Below, piece after piece: positions 30,184-38,974 of a DNA stretch of 38,974 nucleotides (the first letter of the stretch is position 1; each line of letters opens with the position of its first letter). The notes under the pieces are model-generated. The model saw only the letters and a list, made by a program, of their open reading frames with translations, ran no database searches and was not told the DNA's origin. The stretch comes from Deltaproteobacteria bacterium. Lineage in GTDB: Bacteria > SAR324 > NAC60-12. The stretch spans positions 1 to 38,974 of the forward strand of contig NYXK01000119.1 of assembly GCA_002685535.1 (NCBI GenBank), written 5' to 3'. Both the position numbers and the translations under genes were made by a program.

Positions 30184-33140
30184 TCAAATGACTTCGACCT
30201 TCAGCTCTGGTATCTCCATCTTCTCAGGCTCTAGTCCATGACAATAACAATCTCCAACCAATCTATACGTTTCCTCGAGCCCGACTCCCACCTTTCTCAA
30301 CATGATTGGAACCTTCTCCCCCTTCACTTCAAACACTTTATCCCCCTTCATCGCCCCGGGCGGACACAACCCGATCCACCCGCCTTCCCCTATAAATACC
30401 CTTCTTCCTCCGCAGTACCTCTCAATCTGCTGCGTCGTGCCATCTATCTCTTGCAGAATATTATACACTTTCTCTCGCTCAGCTTCTGATTCGGTCTTTG
30501 GCCGTAGACGGAAATGTTTCAGTTGCTCAGCCCATGAAGCGAGGCCGATTTTTCGCCCAGTAGCTAAGCAGACGTGGAAAGCTTCCAACAAGGATTGGCG
30601 CTCGGCATGAGGATATTGCTCGTGAGTCAAGGCTGAAATGGTGAGGAACTGTTTGCAGTTGGCGTAGTTCTGATAGAGATGGTGCATTTCATCCACGACA
30701 CCGTTGCTTTCGGTGATCGATGTGTTGAACAGTGATGGCCCGACTTCGGCGATTGCGGTGACTAAGACACCGTCTATGAGGAGTGTATTGTGTTTGCTGA
30801 TCGTGACGGAAGGTTTGGGCTCATCCTTCTTCCTGCTTTCGATTTTCCATCGGTAATCGAACGTGTCTTCAACTAAGAATTGAGTCAGTCGGTTCTTACT
30901 TCCCTTCTCATCGAGCAGCTTCCAATTACCATCTCCCTCCTCAATCTCTGTTATGGCGCCGAGGAACGAGAAAGTAACCTGCTTACCTGGATGCTTAATT
31001 CTATCATATTTAGGTGCGTTGGCCCAATCCGGTACCCAAGAAGGAAGTTCGAGTTGGCTCTCTTCCGATCCAACACGATTTCCCATCCCCGCCAGACCAA
31101 ACAACAATCCCAACGACCTCTTCTCAATAAGTTCCTTTGCTGCAGCCATATACACACTCTCCACACTCGCCTGATAATCAACCTTCAACCCATTCTCCCC
31201 TCCACAAATTGACATCAGTCCATACACTTGATCCCTCGGATTCGTCGCCTTGAAATACGTACTTTCCGCCAAAACATGCGTGATCGTGACTTCTTTCACA
31301 TAGCTGTATTTTTCAGTCGGCCACAAATTCTCTCTGAGCTTATTCATCCGCATGATATTATATAGACTAGAATGCTCTGCATGTCTGATCTGCACATTAT
31401 GTGACCATTCTAGCCACAATCGAAAGTGCCTGAGATTATGGATCATCTCGACAGCAGAAGCCATGATCCGCCAATCGATCGTCTCGTCGCCGTAACGGAC
31501 TTGAACATGTGGTGATAGAGCGACTTCTTGAACGACCCACACTCGGGCAAACCAGGGGTGTTGGAGAAAGGTGATGAGGGCTTGCCATTGTTTTGATCTT
31601 GATGAGGGCGGGAGGAAGGTCTCGTAGAGATCGTACATGGTTTTGCCGCTGCTTTCAAGAGGAGACTTCAGGATGTTGAATTCATTGAAGGTGGATATCG
31701 CCAGCCGAGCGGTTTCGAAATGCTTACGCGTTTGTTCATCTGGTGGGACGATACCGTCAAATTGGTAGGGCAAAATACCATCTGTTCTTTTTGCGACGTT
31801 GGATCCTGGTAGTGGTGACTGGCCCAGGAAGACGGTTGTGAAAAGCGCGCTGGAATAGATCTTGTCCATGAGCGGCACCTGTTGTTCCTTTTCCTCGTCA
31901 TTTTCTTGATCGATACAAATCGCATCTATCCAGAGCAGTCGAGGGAGGAATTGGGAAGTGAGCGTTGCCAGGACTTCGTAGACACTTTTCGTGATCATCA
32001 TTCGACACCCATCCACCATGATCTCCTCTGACCTTTCAGGACTCCCCCATGTGTAAGATATTGCTTCATAGAAAAGGAGCCGCATGTAAGGTCCATCTAC
32101 TATGCTACCCGAAACCGGGCGGAAGCCAAAGCGTGGATGGAGCAGGAGTAAACGGATATGGTCCGGCTTCTTCAGCTTTGAGTATTCGTACACCGGGGGA
32201 TTGGGATTACTGAAGCGAGTGAGCTCCCGGAACCAAATGAAATAAATAGTCGCATAGTGAACCGCATTATCAGTGAAAGGAGAGGATTTCTTCCAGCCGT
32301 CAAAGATCCAGGTGGTAAGTTGTAGGATTAGCATGTTGGTCGAGATGCGGCCCATGAGATCTGGAGTGAAGTGTTTGTAAAGCATGTGACCGAGCCACCA
32401 CCAAGTGTACAGCAATGCCCTTGTGTAGTTGTTGTCGAATTTGCGAGTAATTTTAGACCACATAAGCTCAAGGCCGTAGTCTCGCCATCTGAAGACATTC
32501 CAATTCCACCTCACTAGTCGATTTATCTGCCGTTGAAGAAAGAGCTGATAAGCATGATGCCCAAATACAATAAACTCCAGGAACATGTTGAAAGCAAGTC
32601 TGGACCAGAACCACTTCGGTAGAAATGCATCTCCGAAGTCATTGATCGCGGTGTAAATTAGAAATGATGCGATGTTGAGTGTCCAATGTCTGCCAAAGGA
32701 GTCCGTTTCTCCTTGGTCTGCAGCTCGTGACCTTGCAAGCTCGAATAAAATGTGCGAATACTGTTGTGATTGTAGATAGCCACCGCCTGATACGTAGGCG
32801 AACCAGTACATGAGCAGGAGGATATAGGATATTCTGCGTAGAAAGCTTTGGTAGTAGCGAATTGCGAGGACGGCACTGGCGACTCCATACCCTGCTTCGT
32901 GGAAGTGTAGAGTCAGTCAACAATACTTCAGTGCCGAGACTGCTTCCCTAAGCTTGTAAATAGGTACATGATATTTATTCCGCATCGAAAAATGCCATTG
33001 CTGATATCCGTGGAGGCGGGATACTGGTTGATGAAGCGATACTCACAGGGTACAGCGCCAACACTTGCAAAATCGCTCATGCTGTGACCCGACTGATAGC
33101 AGAGCAGGCCACTTCCTCCAATGAGGATATAATACCACAT
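30184..33140 (-). CDS. HET-domain protein with N-terminal multi-span membrane region
   Basis: Two exons, 33140-33047 and 32891-30184, give 933 aa. The 155-base intron (GTGAGT...CAG) keeps phase and creates the continuous segment AVPWYGVASAVLAIRYYQ. The first about 280 residues contain several hydrophobic helices (WYYILIGGSGLL, VASAVLAIRYY, ISYILLLMYWFAYV, FNMFLEFIVF, ALLYTWWWLGHML). The HET domain follows: EAISYTWGSPERS, RLLWIDAICIDQEN, MDKIYSSALFTTVFLG and WFARVWVVQEVALS. It then has the usual long C-terminal part with NPRDQVYGLMSICGG. HET domains execute incompatibility cell death; a membrane-tethered form may sense at a membrane. The start is uncertain: homologous-looking sequence extends upstream in frame to about 33329 (FINAFILCGLDFVRFFNYY) without an ATG, so a further 5' exon is likely. 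Confidence 0.82.
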
Positions 33141-33475
33141 ATTGAGATAGTAATTGAAGAAACGAACGAAATCTAAGCCACACAAAATAAATGCATTGAT
33201 GAAGAGAGACTTTTGAGTCACAGGAAATAAATCGCAGGTATTCCCAAGGCTGAATTGTGGCTTGCCTTGGCTTGCATCTGTACCGCCCTGGAAATAGACA
33301 CCGAAAAGCGGGTGTGGGGACTTCGCCAATGAGGAACAACCTCAACCGCCACGACTATTGACGAAAGGGCAGAAGATTGGCCGGGCAAACCCTCAAGGCT
33401 GTTTTCTATCTTTCATAATACACCAACTGATTTTATGCAACCATTCCTTCAAGATTGTCACCCACCACCGCACCT
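33141..33475. other. Short gap with probable extra 5' coding of the HET gene
   Basis: The minus-strand frame from 33329 to 33141 is open and continues the hydrophobic N-terminal character of the HET gene, but has no ATG before an in-frame TGA. The 3' end of the MFS gene lies immediately beyond, at 33476. Confidence 0.45.
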
Positions 33476-35108
33476 CTAAATGACATATCTGAATCCGGCC
33501 CCTCGAGCCTCACCGCTGACCTGTTCAGGACTCAACCCTTCCGCTTCAGCTCTTTCTAGCTTCTTATTCTCATGGATATGAACCAGCCTTAGCACGAACG
33601 CCAAAGCAGCAACGATGAAACAAATGCCCGCCACAGCCGCACCACCAGCTAAATATCTCGGCCCATCAGACTTAGGATACATATACGATCCATAAATCGA
33701 AGCCGTGTTCCCAATCATGTTACAAATTGCAATGGAAGCAGATCTCTTGACGTTTGGTCTGATGAAACTGTTTGCGACCCAGGCGACGATGATTTGATAG
33801 GCAGAAACTGCACCCATAGGCATCAGGAACATCGCGAAGAAGCGTGCGCCGGTACCAGTTGCGCTGATGACGATGATGTTACCGATGAGAGAAACCATCA
33901 TCAAGCACATTATATGGATGGAGCGATCTCCAGTCCGTCCAGACGTCCAAGTCACGAAGAGTGAGACAAGGAATGTGGCGAACCATACTGGTGCTGTGAG
34001 AAGTAAAGTCGCGATGCGGCCGAAGCCTAGCGTGTTGACGATGGTCGGGAAGAAGTACTGGAATGTTTGGGAGAGGAGTGAGAGGTGCTGGAAGATGATG
34101 AAGATATAAAGGCGATAGTCTTTGAGGGCAAGCTTGAGACCAGACATCAGGCCTGTGGCTTTGGCGTCGTCGGACTCTTTTGCATCGTCAATCATCCGCC
34201 ATTGGGCGTAATGGCGTTCCTCGTCGGAAAGCCATTTGGCTGTTGCGGGGAAATCGGGAAGGACGAAACTGGGGAGGTCGGTAATGATATCTTTGAGGAG
34301 AAAGTGACACTCACATTGAGGTGAAGGCTACACCGATAGTGATGACACCTTCAATAATGAAGAGCCATCGCCAGCCTGTGATTCCACGCACTCCGTCCAG
34401 ATTTCCAAGAATACCGGCAGCAAGGAGGCCACCGAACATGTTCGCCAGCGCATTACCGGAGTAGACTGCATTGTCAGCCTCGAAAGAGTAAACATGTAGG
34501 AAGTAGCTTACACCAAGATATACGATGAGCCAATTCGTCTCGAGTGTACCACGAGCTCATGAGCATGATGGCCCCAGGAAAGAAAGGTGCTTCCGTTACA
34601 CCAAGCATGATTCGACAAGCGAGGAGACCACCGAAAGACTTTGTACCAGCTTGAGCAGCTGAGACAATTCCCCAAAGCGTCATGACAAGACCGAGGTAGA
34701 TTGACGGGCGGACTCGAGTGATGAGTAGGTTGGACGGCAATTGCATCGTCAAATATCCCTGACCATTGTTAGCGAGGACCGTATCAACACGGCCAGAAGT
34801 CGACATACGACGAATAGAATGCTAGTCGCAAGGTTGAAGTCGGTTCCTGTCATACCCAGATCTGCCTCTAGTGATCCGAGTCGAGCTTGGGCTAAATTCG
34901 ATCGATCGAGGAAGTTGAGGAGATACATCAGAATCAGGAACGGGAGTAGCCGAATGTCAACCTTTCGAAGCAGTTTCTTGTTCTGTATAGCTTTCCATTG
35001 CAAATCTTTGGAAGCAAACTCGACGTATATTTGAAGAGTGGGATCCGCAGGACCCTTTGTACCCTCGACTTCACGAAAGGAGCCTTCTTTCTCGGGTAGG
35101 GTAGTCAT
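33476..35108 (-). CDS. MFS transporter, allantoate/pantothenate (anion:cation symporter) type
   Basis: Four exons, 35108-34809, 34758-34512, 34465-34315 and 34268-33476, give 496 aa. Introns are 46-50 bases with GTATGT, GTAAGC and GTGAGT donors. The pattern is that of fungal Dal5/Tna1/Liz1-like permeases: RKVDIRLLPFLILMYLLNFLDRSNLAQAR in helix 1, GYLTMQLPSNLL, WGIVSAAQAGTKSFGGLLACRIMLGVTEAPFFPGAIMLMSSWY, GWRWLFIIEG, FLPDFPATAKWLSDEER (from the last splice), then six C-terminal helices ending GFRYVI. About 12 helices and a normal family length indicate a working plasma-membrane importer of carboxylates, vitamins or ureides. An upstream in-frame ATG at 35183 would add 25 residues; 35108 fits family length better. 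The cyclase nearby may process the imported compound. Confidence 0.9.
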
Positions 35109-36739
35109 GTTGGCTTGCAAAACTTTGTTGGGATCCAGTGCACAGGATAGTTTGGTTGATTTTGGGAAAGTTCTTTGAGACATAAAGAGAGTTGTAGAGT
35201 TCTTAAACCTCGAGGTGTTAATTGCCATTGGTAACACAGTTTGCGGGGACCCCGCTTCGGGTTGTTGATGGCACGATGAGGATCGTCATCACCCCCACTG
35301 TAACCGTCAATCGCCTGGGGCAGTCAAGTAGGAACGGAACATGTCCGAGAATATCGGGATAAACACCGACACCTCCATCCATTATAGGTATCCCGATCTC
35401 GTCTTCAATGCTCGAGTTCTCGAAGAGAGACAATTCCGTAAATAATACAGCAAGACGTGCATATACCCCTCGGTAAAAGCTGCAATGAGTATATTCTCCA
35501 TGATACCAGCGGGCCTCAAGGCTTGTGATCAACGCTGTTTGCAGCAGTACAAAGAGCCGTTCAGAACTACCGCACAAACCCAGGAGCAGTGGTCCAGGTT
35601 GATAAGGTTGACTCATGAAGTATTGATGTACTGAGCAACATGCTCCAGCCGTTTATCAGCAAGTCTCTGGCTTGGCTGAAAGCTGGCCAAGAATGATCAT
35701 CGGGGACCATCCGGGCACAGTGGGAAATAAGTATGAAATTGGTTCGCGAAACTTATCGAGACCAGTGTTGGTCTCGGCTAAGGGTAACTCACAAGTGTAC
35801 ATGCGTTGTTTTTTCATTTGCTCGATGTTTGAGATCTTAGGGTTAGGGTGTCACTGTACCTGGCCAACGCCTAGAAGAATTTCCATATCTGATATCAGGT
35901 GACCTAGTCTTCCTACTTCCTAGTCTGGACAGGTACTATGTGCTTACTAGCGATGGATTCGCATCCTATCGGGCAGGAGCTGCATGGAGAGCAACAGCCA
36001 TGTCGTGGATCTTGCCAACGACTTGCGGCGACGAGGGCCCCAGTGGGAAGGCAAACGATCTTTCCAAAAGGCTTGCCATCGAAATTGAAACTGATAGAGA
36101 CCACAGGTATAGACCCGTATATCCTAGTAAGTAGCTAGAATTACCCCTGAATTGGTTTTGGTTTTTCCTGGTGCCCTGAGTGCTTTGTGTATATCAGGAT
36201 ATTGTTACTTGTGGAATCAGCAGTCAGCGTCATGGTACGGCGACGGGGTGACACGGCCGCCTGGAAGCGAAGCGGAAGGGCGCCCGCTAGCTTGCCGACC
36301 TTATTTCATCTCCGAGCGGGCTTGCATGCCTAATTCATCTCCATCTATTGGGTTATTCTCTTCACGAAGATGTAGTCAGAGCGTAAATTTGGCCGTTGAG
36401 GTTATCGGGTCGCCGTATCGTGGTTCTGCGAGTAATTCCTCCTGCGTACACCTTATCAGACGCGGCCTCGTCGGGCTATGCCCACATGGAGCGCCCGCCT
36501 GTGTGGTCATACTAGCAGCAGCTCTGTTTCTTTGGGGAGCTGATTGAGGTATAGGATACATATGTCAAATTTATTTATAAGTGTTATGTTCCTTCCCCTT
36601 TGTGATTGTTTTGACTTCAATAATTTTCAAGCTTATAGCAAACATCTATTACTTCCCAAAACTTCTTCAGCAATTGAACAACCTGCGCTTCACTCTTGCA
36701 CGTCCTACAACTTTCTCAGAAACCTCTTCAGGCATCATC
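35109..36739. other. Intergenic region between MFS and SDR genes
   Basis: These 1.6 kb lack a recognisable gene. They hold the MFS promoter, a two-unit telomere-like TTAGGGTTAGGG (35837-35848), and a comparatively GC-rich 36.2-36.55 kb stretch with one open frame of 131 codons that has no family resemblance. No RNA gene is recognised. Confidence 0.5.
35243..35255. promoter_or_regulatory. Perfect GCGGGG-A-CCCCGC palindrome upstream of the MFS gene
   Basis: A 13-base palindrome, 135 bases upstream of ATG 35108 (60 from the alternative ATG 35183). Each half fits the CreA/Mig1 SYGGRG consensus, and the same hexamer pair occurs in the P450 and cyclase promoters. Function is inferred. Confidence 0.5.
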
Positions 36740-37561
36740 ATGACAGGCGTTTGGCTCATCACTGGCTCATCTCGAGGTCTTGGCCGTGCCATTACCGAAG
36801 TCGTCCTCAACGCAGGGGGTTCAGTCATCGCGACCTGCCGCAAGCCATCCCAGCTCGACTCTCTCGTTGAGAAGTACGGCTCCAAAATTTTCCCTCTCGC
36901 TTTGGACGTCACGAACAACGAAGAAGTCATCAAAGTCGTCAAAGCAGGCCAAGAAAATTTTGGAAGAATAGATGTCGTCGTCAACAATGCCGGATACGCC
37001 AACACAGTAGCCATCGAAGACATCACTATCAAGGACTTCACAGCCCAGATGGACACCAACTTTTACGGAGTAGTCTATGTCTCCAAAGCTGTTCTTCCAA
37101 TCCTCCATAAGCAAGGTTCTGGTCACATCTTCCAGATCTCTTCCCTGGGTGGCCGTATGGGAACGCCTGGACTCGCACCGTATCAAAGCGCCAAAGCAGC
37201 AGTCGATATCTTCTCGACTGTCCTGGCGAAGGAAGCTGGTCCTCTAGGTGTCAAGGTTACTGTCATGGAGCCTGGAGGTATCAGGACTGACTGGGCTGGG
37301 TCTTCCATGACCATTCCTCCGGTCAGTGAGCCGTATCAGCCGACTGTTGGAGCTTTTGTGGATATGATCAAGCAGTATGCTGGGCAGGAGCCTTCTCTTC
37401 CGGAGAAGATTGCTGAGATCTGTTTGAAGCTCGCTGGGACTGAGGATCCGCCTTTGAGATTGTTGATTGGGCCAGATGCGGTTGAGTATGGTGCCGCAGC
37501 TGGCAGAGAGCTTGCCGAGTCGGATAAGAAATGGGAAGAGCTTAGCAAGTCTTCTTTCTGA
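36740..37561 (+). CDS. Short-chain dehydrogenase/reductase (second SDR)
   Basis: Single-exon, 273-aa classical SDR. The cofactor motif TGSSRGLG is at residues 8-15, with Arg12 and an Arg after the second strand (ATCRKP), favouring NADP(H). NNAG follows the fourth strand. The catalytic residues are Ser135 (QISSLGGR), Tyr148 and Lys152 (YQSAK), with regular 13-residue spacing. PGGIRTDW marks the PG motif. It resembles the large fungal group of ketoreductase/17-beta-HSD-like SDRs. ATG 36740 is chosen because it starts four residues before the first strand; the longer upstream open frame lacks family sequence. The intronless structure and different cofactor signature separate it from the SDR at 13.5 kb, so it is not a recent duplicate. 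Confidence 0.92.
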   Translation: MTGVWLITGSSRGLGRAITEVVLNAGGSVIATCRKPSQLDSLVEKYGSKIFPLALDVTNNEEVIKVVKAGQENFGRIDVVVNNAGYANTVAIEDITIKDFTAQMDTNFYGVVYVSKAVLPILHKQGSGHIFQISSLGGRMGTPGLAPYQSAKAAVDIFSTVLAKEAGPLGVKVTVMEPGGIRTDWAGSSMTIPPVSEPYQPTVGAFVDMIKQYAGQEPSLPEKIAEICLKLAGTEDPPLRLLIGPDAVEYGAAAGRELAESDKKWEELSKSSF

Positions 37562-37766
37562 TGGCTTTAACATATCATTAGGCTTTTTACACCACGTGGA
37601 TAGCATTAGTTGAAATCTGAGTAAAAAATCCCATGGTCGTCTATTTTTTGCCGCATGACCACGTGATGCTAGCCTGCCAGCAGTGCATCTTTTCAGCTGG
37701 TTGCCTTCTCACAGCCTTACAATAACCTTGACCTTGACGTCAAAGCGTTTGCAAATATAAGGAATC

Positions 37767-38974
37767 ATGGCTCAGCTATCGCCTACAAAGTACGAATATC
37801 AGCCATTACTCGAACCAGACTCCATTCGTGTTCTACAACTTCACCCATCATCGGACCTCACAGCTTCACCACAATGTGACCTCATCGGCATGAGACTTTG
37901 TGACAGTCACCAGCCAGAGAGAGCTTACACCGCAATATCCTACGTTTGGGGCGATGAAAGAGACAGTCATACCATCTCTATCGGCTCGTCTGAGCTGACA
38001 GTGGGAAAGAACATCCATTCGGCACTGCGTCACATCCGCCGACGTGACCGACCGATCAGGCTATGGGTAGATGCCATCTGTATCAACCAATCTGAGTTGA
38101 CGGAACGGAGTCATCAGGTCCAGCAGATGTGTGCGATTTATTCGGCAGCGAAGGAGACGACCATCTATCTTGGTGATCAAGATGGCGGTAATACGGGTAA
38201 ATCAGCGTGGAACTTCTTGGAGAGGAACAGCGAGTGGTCAGTGAATGGTGATGGTGATGAAGACCACTCTATTCCGGCCAAGATGGAGCAGTTATTGGAA
38301 TTTCGAGGCGATCTGGACGATGTTGAGATAGATGTCCTGGGACGCCCGTGGTTTCGGAGGGTCTGGGTCTTCCAGGAAGTGGTTGTCTCGAGGTTCGTGA
38401 CAATTCAATGCGGAAATCGGAAGATCGCTTGGGATGATTTCTGCCAGATTCTCCTACTGAGCCCCAGATATCACGACCGATATGGCTTCAGTATCGGCAG
38501 GAGTGGAAAGATCGACGTCGTTCGTGATATGTTTCATGCCAGGTTCAGCTACCAAGAAGCACATGGGATGGGAGATCTGGGGCCATCCTGGCACTCAAAG
38601 GTCGAGAACTACAAAGGTGGAGACTCATCAATTCTCAATACTTTGTCGAGGACCCGTCAATTGGAAGCTTTTGACCCGAGGGACAAGATATATGCGTTAC
38701 TTGGTGTATCTACTGGTATCCATTTGAACAGCGATCTGATTGCTGTAGACTATCACAAATTGTGCTCCGAAGTATACAGGGATTTTGCTAGACATGTCAT
38801 GGAAACGGATCGAAATTACGACATCCTCAGCTACATCGACGACTTCTCCACTGGGAAACCGCACATCTCTCAATGTTCCAAATGCCGGCGCCATTTTGAA
38901 GGTTTACGTGACACAGATTCGTGCTCTTCGTCTGCTTCGTCTGATTCGTCTGATGCGTTGGACTCGCCCGATTC
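37767..38974 (+). CDS. HET-domain protein, 5' part (runs off the window)
   Basis: An open frame of 402 codons from ATG 37767 to the end of the window without a stop. The HET domain begins within the first 60 residues: YTAISYVWGDERD, IRLWVDAICINQSE, VQQMCAIYSAAKETTIYLGDQ and PWFRRVWVFQEVVVS. The following region has the common AFDPRDKIYALLGVS block. It then shows two Cys pairs (CSKCRR and SC) and begins a Ser/Asp low-complexity tract from TCGTCTGAT-like repeats at the window edge. The HET domain is N-terminal and the protein lacks membrane helices, unlike the HET protein at 30-33 kb. It probably acts in non-self-triggered cell death; the effector-sensing part lies outside the window. Confidence 0.9.
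   Translation, partial: MAQLSPTKYEYQPLLEPDSIRVLQLHPSSDLTASPQCDLIGMRLCDSHQPERAYTAISYVWGDERDSHTISIGSSELTVGKNIHSALRHIRRRDRPIRLWVDAICINQSELTERSHQVQQMCAIYSAAKETTIYLGDQDGGNTGKSAWNFLERNSEWSVNGDGDEDHSIPAKMEQLLEFRGDLDDVEIDVLGRPWFRRVWVFQEVVVSRFVTIQCGNRKIAWDDFCQILLLSPRYHDRYGFSIGRSGKIDVVRDMFHARFSYQEAHGMGDLGPSWHSKVENYKGGDSSILNTLSRTRQLEAFDPRDKIYALLGVSTGIHLNSDLIAVDYHKLCSEVYRDFARHVMETDRNYDILSYIDDFSTGKPHISQCSKCRRHFEGLRDTDSCSSSASSDSSDALDSPD

Noticed and set aside
35837..35848. TTAGGGTTAGGG, two fungal telomere repeat units
   Set aside because: Only two units in the middle of ordinary sequence; likely chance and not evidence of a telomere or fusion point.
36152..36547. GC-richer open frame of 131 codons upstream of the second SDR
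   Set aside because: It resembles no protein family and starts in a promoter position; base composition alone is not enough to call a gene.
1..38974. tRNA, rRNA or CRISPR features
   Set aside because: I saw no convincing tRNA cloverleaf motifs, rRNA sequence or spaced direct-repeat arrays; a covariance-model scan would be needed to exclude tRNAs formally.

Overview
This is a nuclear segment of a filamentous ascomycete (Pezizomycotina). The evidence is short (about 42-80 bp) GT-AG introns with CTAAC/CTGAC branch points, three HET-domain genes, a fungal Vps62, a fungal-type P450 and typical fungal MFS, SDR and putative-cyclase families. The style recalls Leotiomycetes, but that is only an impression. 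Exons below were joined by eye from splice signals, reading phase and family resemblance.

Layout. 1-3.4 kb: a UTR-like, microsatellite-bearing stretch, then VPS62 (-). 3.4-9.27 kb: almost no coding content. 9.27-10.06 kb: a secreted-protein gene with one in-frame stop. 11.25-15.56 kb: P450, SDR and an alpha/beta hydrolase with an Asp nucleophile, all (+). 15.7-16.5 kb: a Kre9/Knh1-like single-pass surface protein (-). 17.2-28.4 kb: a HET gene (-) cut into two halves by a 9.1-kb insertion. 29.05-37.6 kb: putative cyclase (+), a membrane-anchored HET protein (-), an allantoate/pantothenate-type MFS carrier (-) and a second SDR (+). 37.77 kb to the end: the 5' part of another HET gene (+).

The main discovery is the insertion at about 17,933-27,038. 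The two HET halves join in frame at a shared CAG codon. The insert is bounded by CTGG on both sides (candidate 4-bp target duplication). Its two ends are imperfect inverted repeats beginning CA, each followed by a GAGCAACCTGAGCA-type subterminal repeat. A third, diverged copy of the right end lies at about 19.54-19.77 kb. I see no transposase. The cargo is a divergent pair of apparently intact multi-exon genes: a 589-aa STAND/NACHT-like protein with a Walker-B-like acidic pair but no classical Walker A, and a 1038-aa AAA+ ATPase with Walker A, Walker B, sensor and Arg-finger motifs. By contrast, the host HET gene has at least three further lesions. A mobile two-gene NTPase module landing in an incompatibility-type gene is the candidate undescribed system.

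The metabolic genes on either side (P450-SDR-hydrolase; cyclase-MFS-SDR) look like an oxidative catabolic or detoxification set. No PKS, NRPS or terpene synthase is visible. Four of their promoters carry paired GCGGGG/CCCCGC motifs, which suggests shared control, possibly by a CreA/Mig1-like factor.
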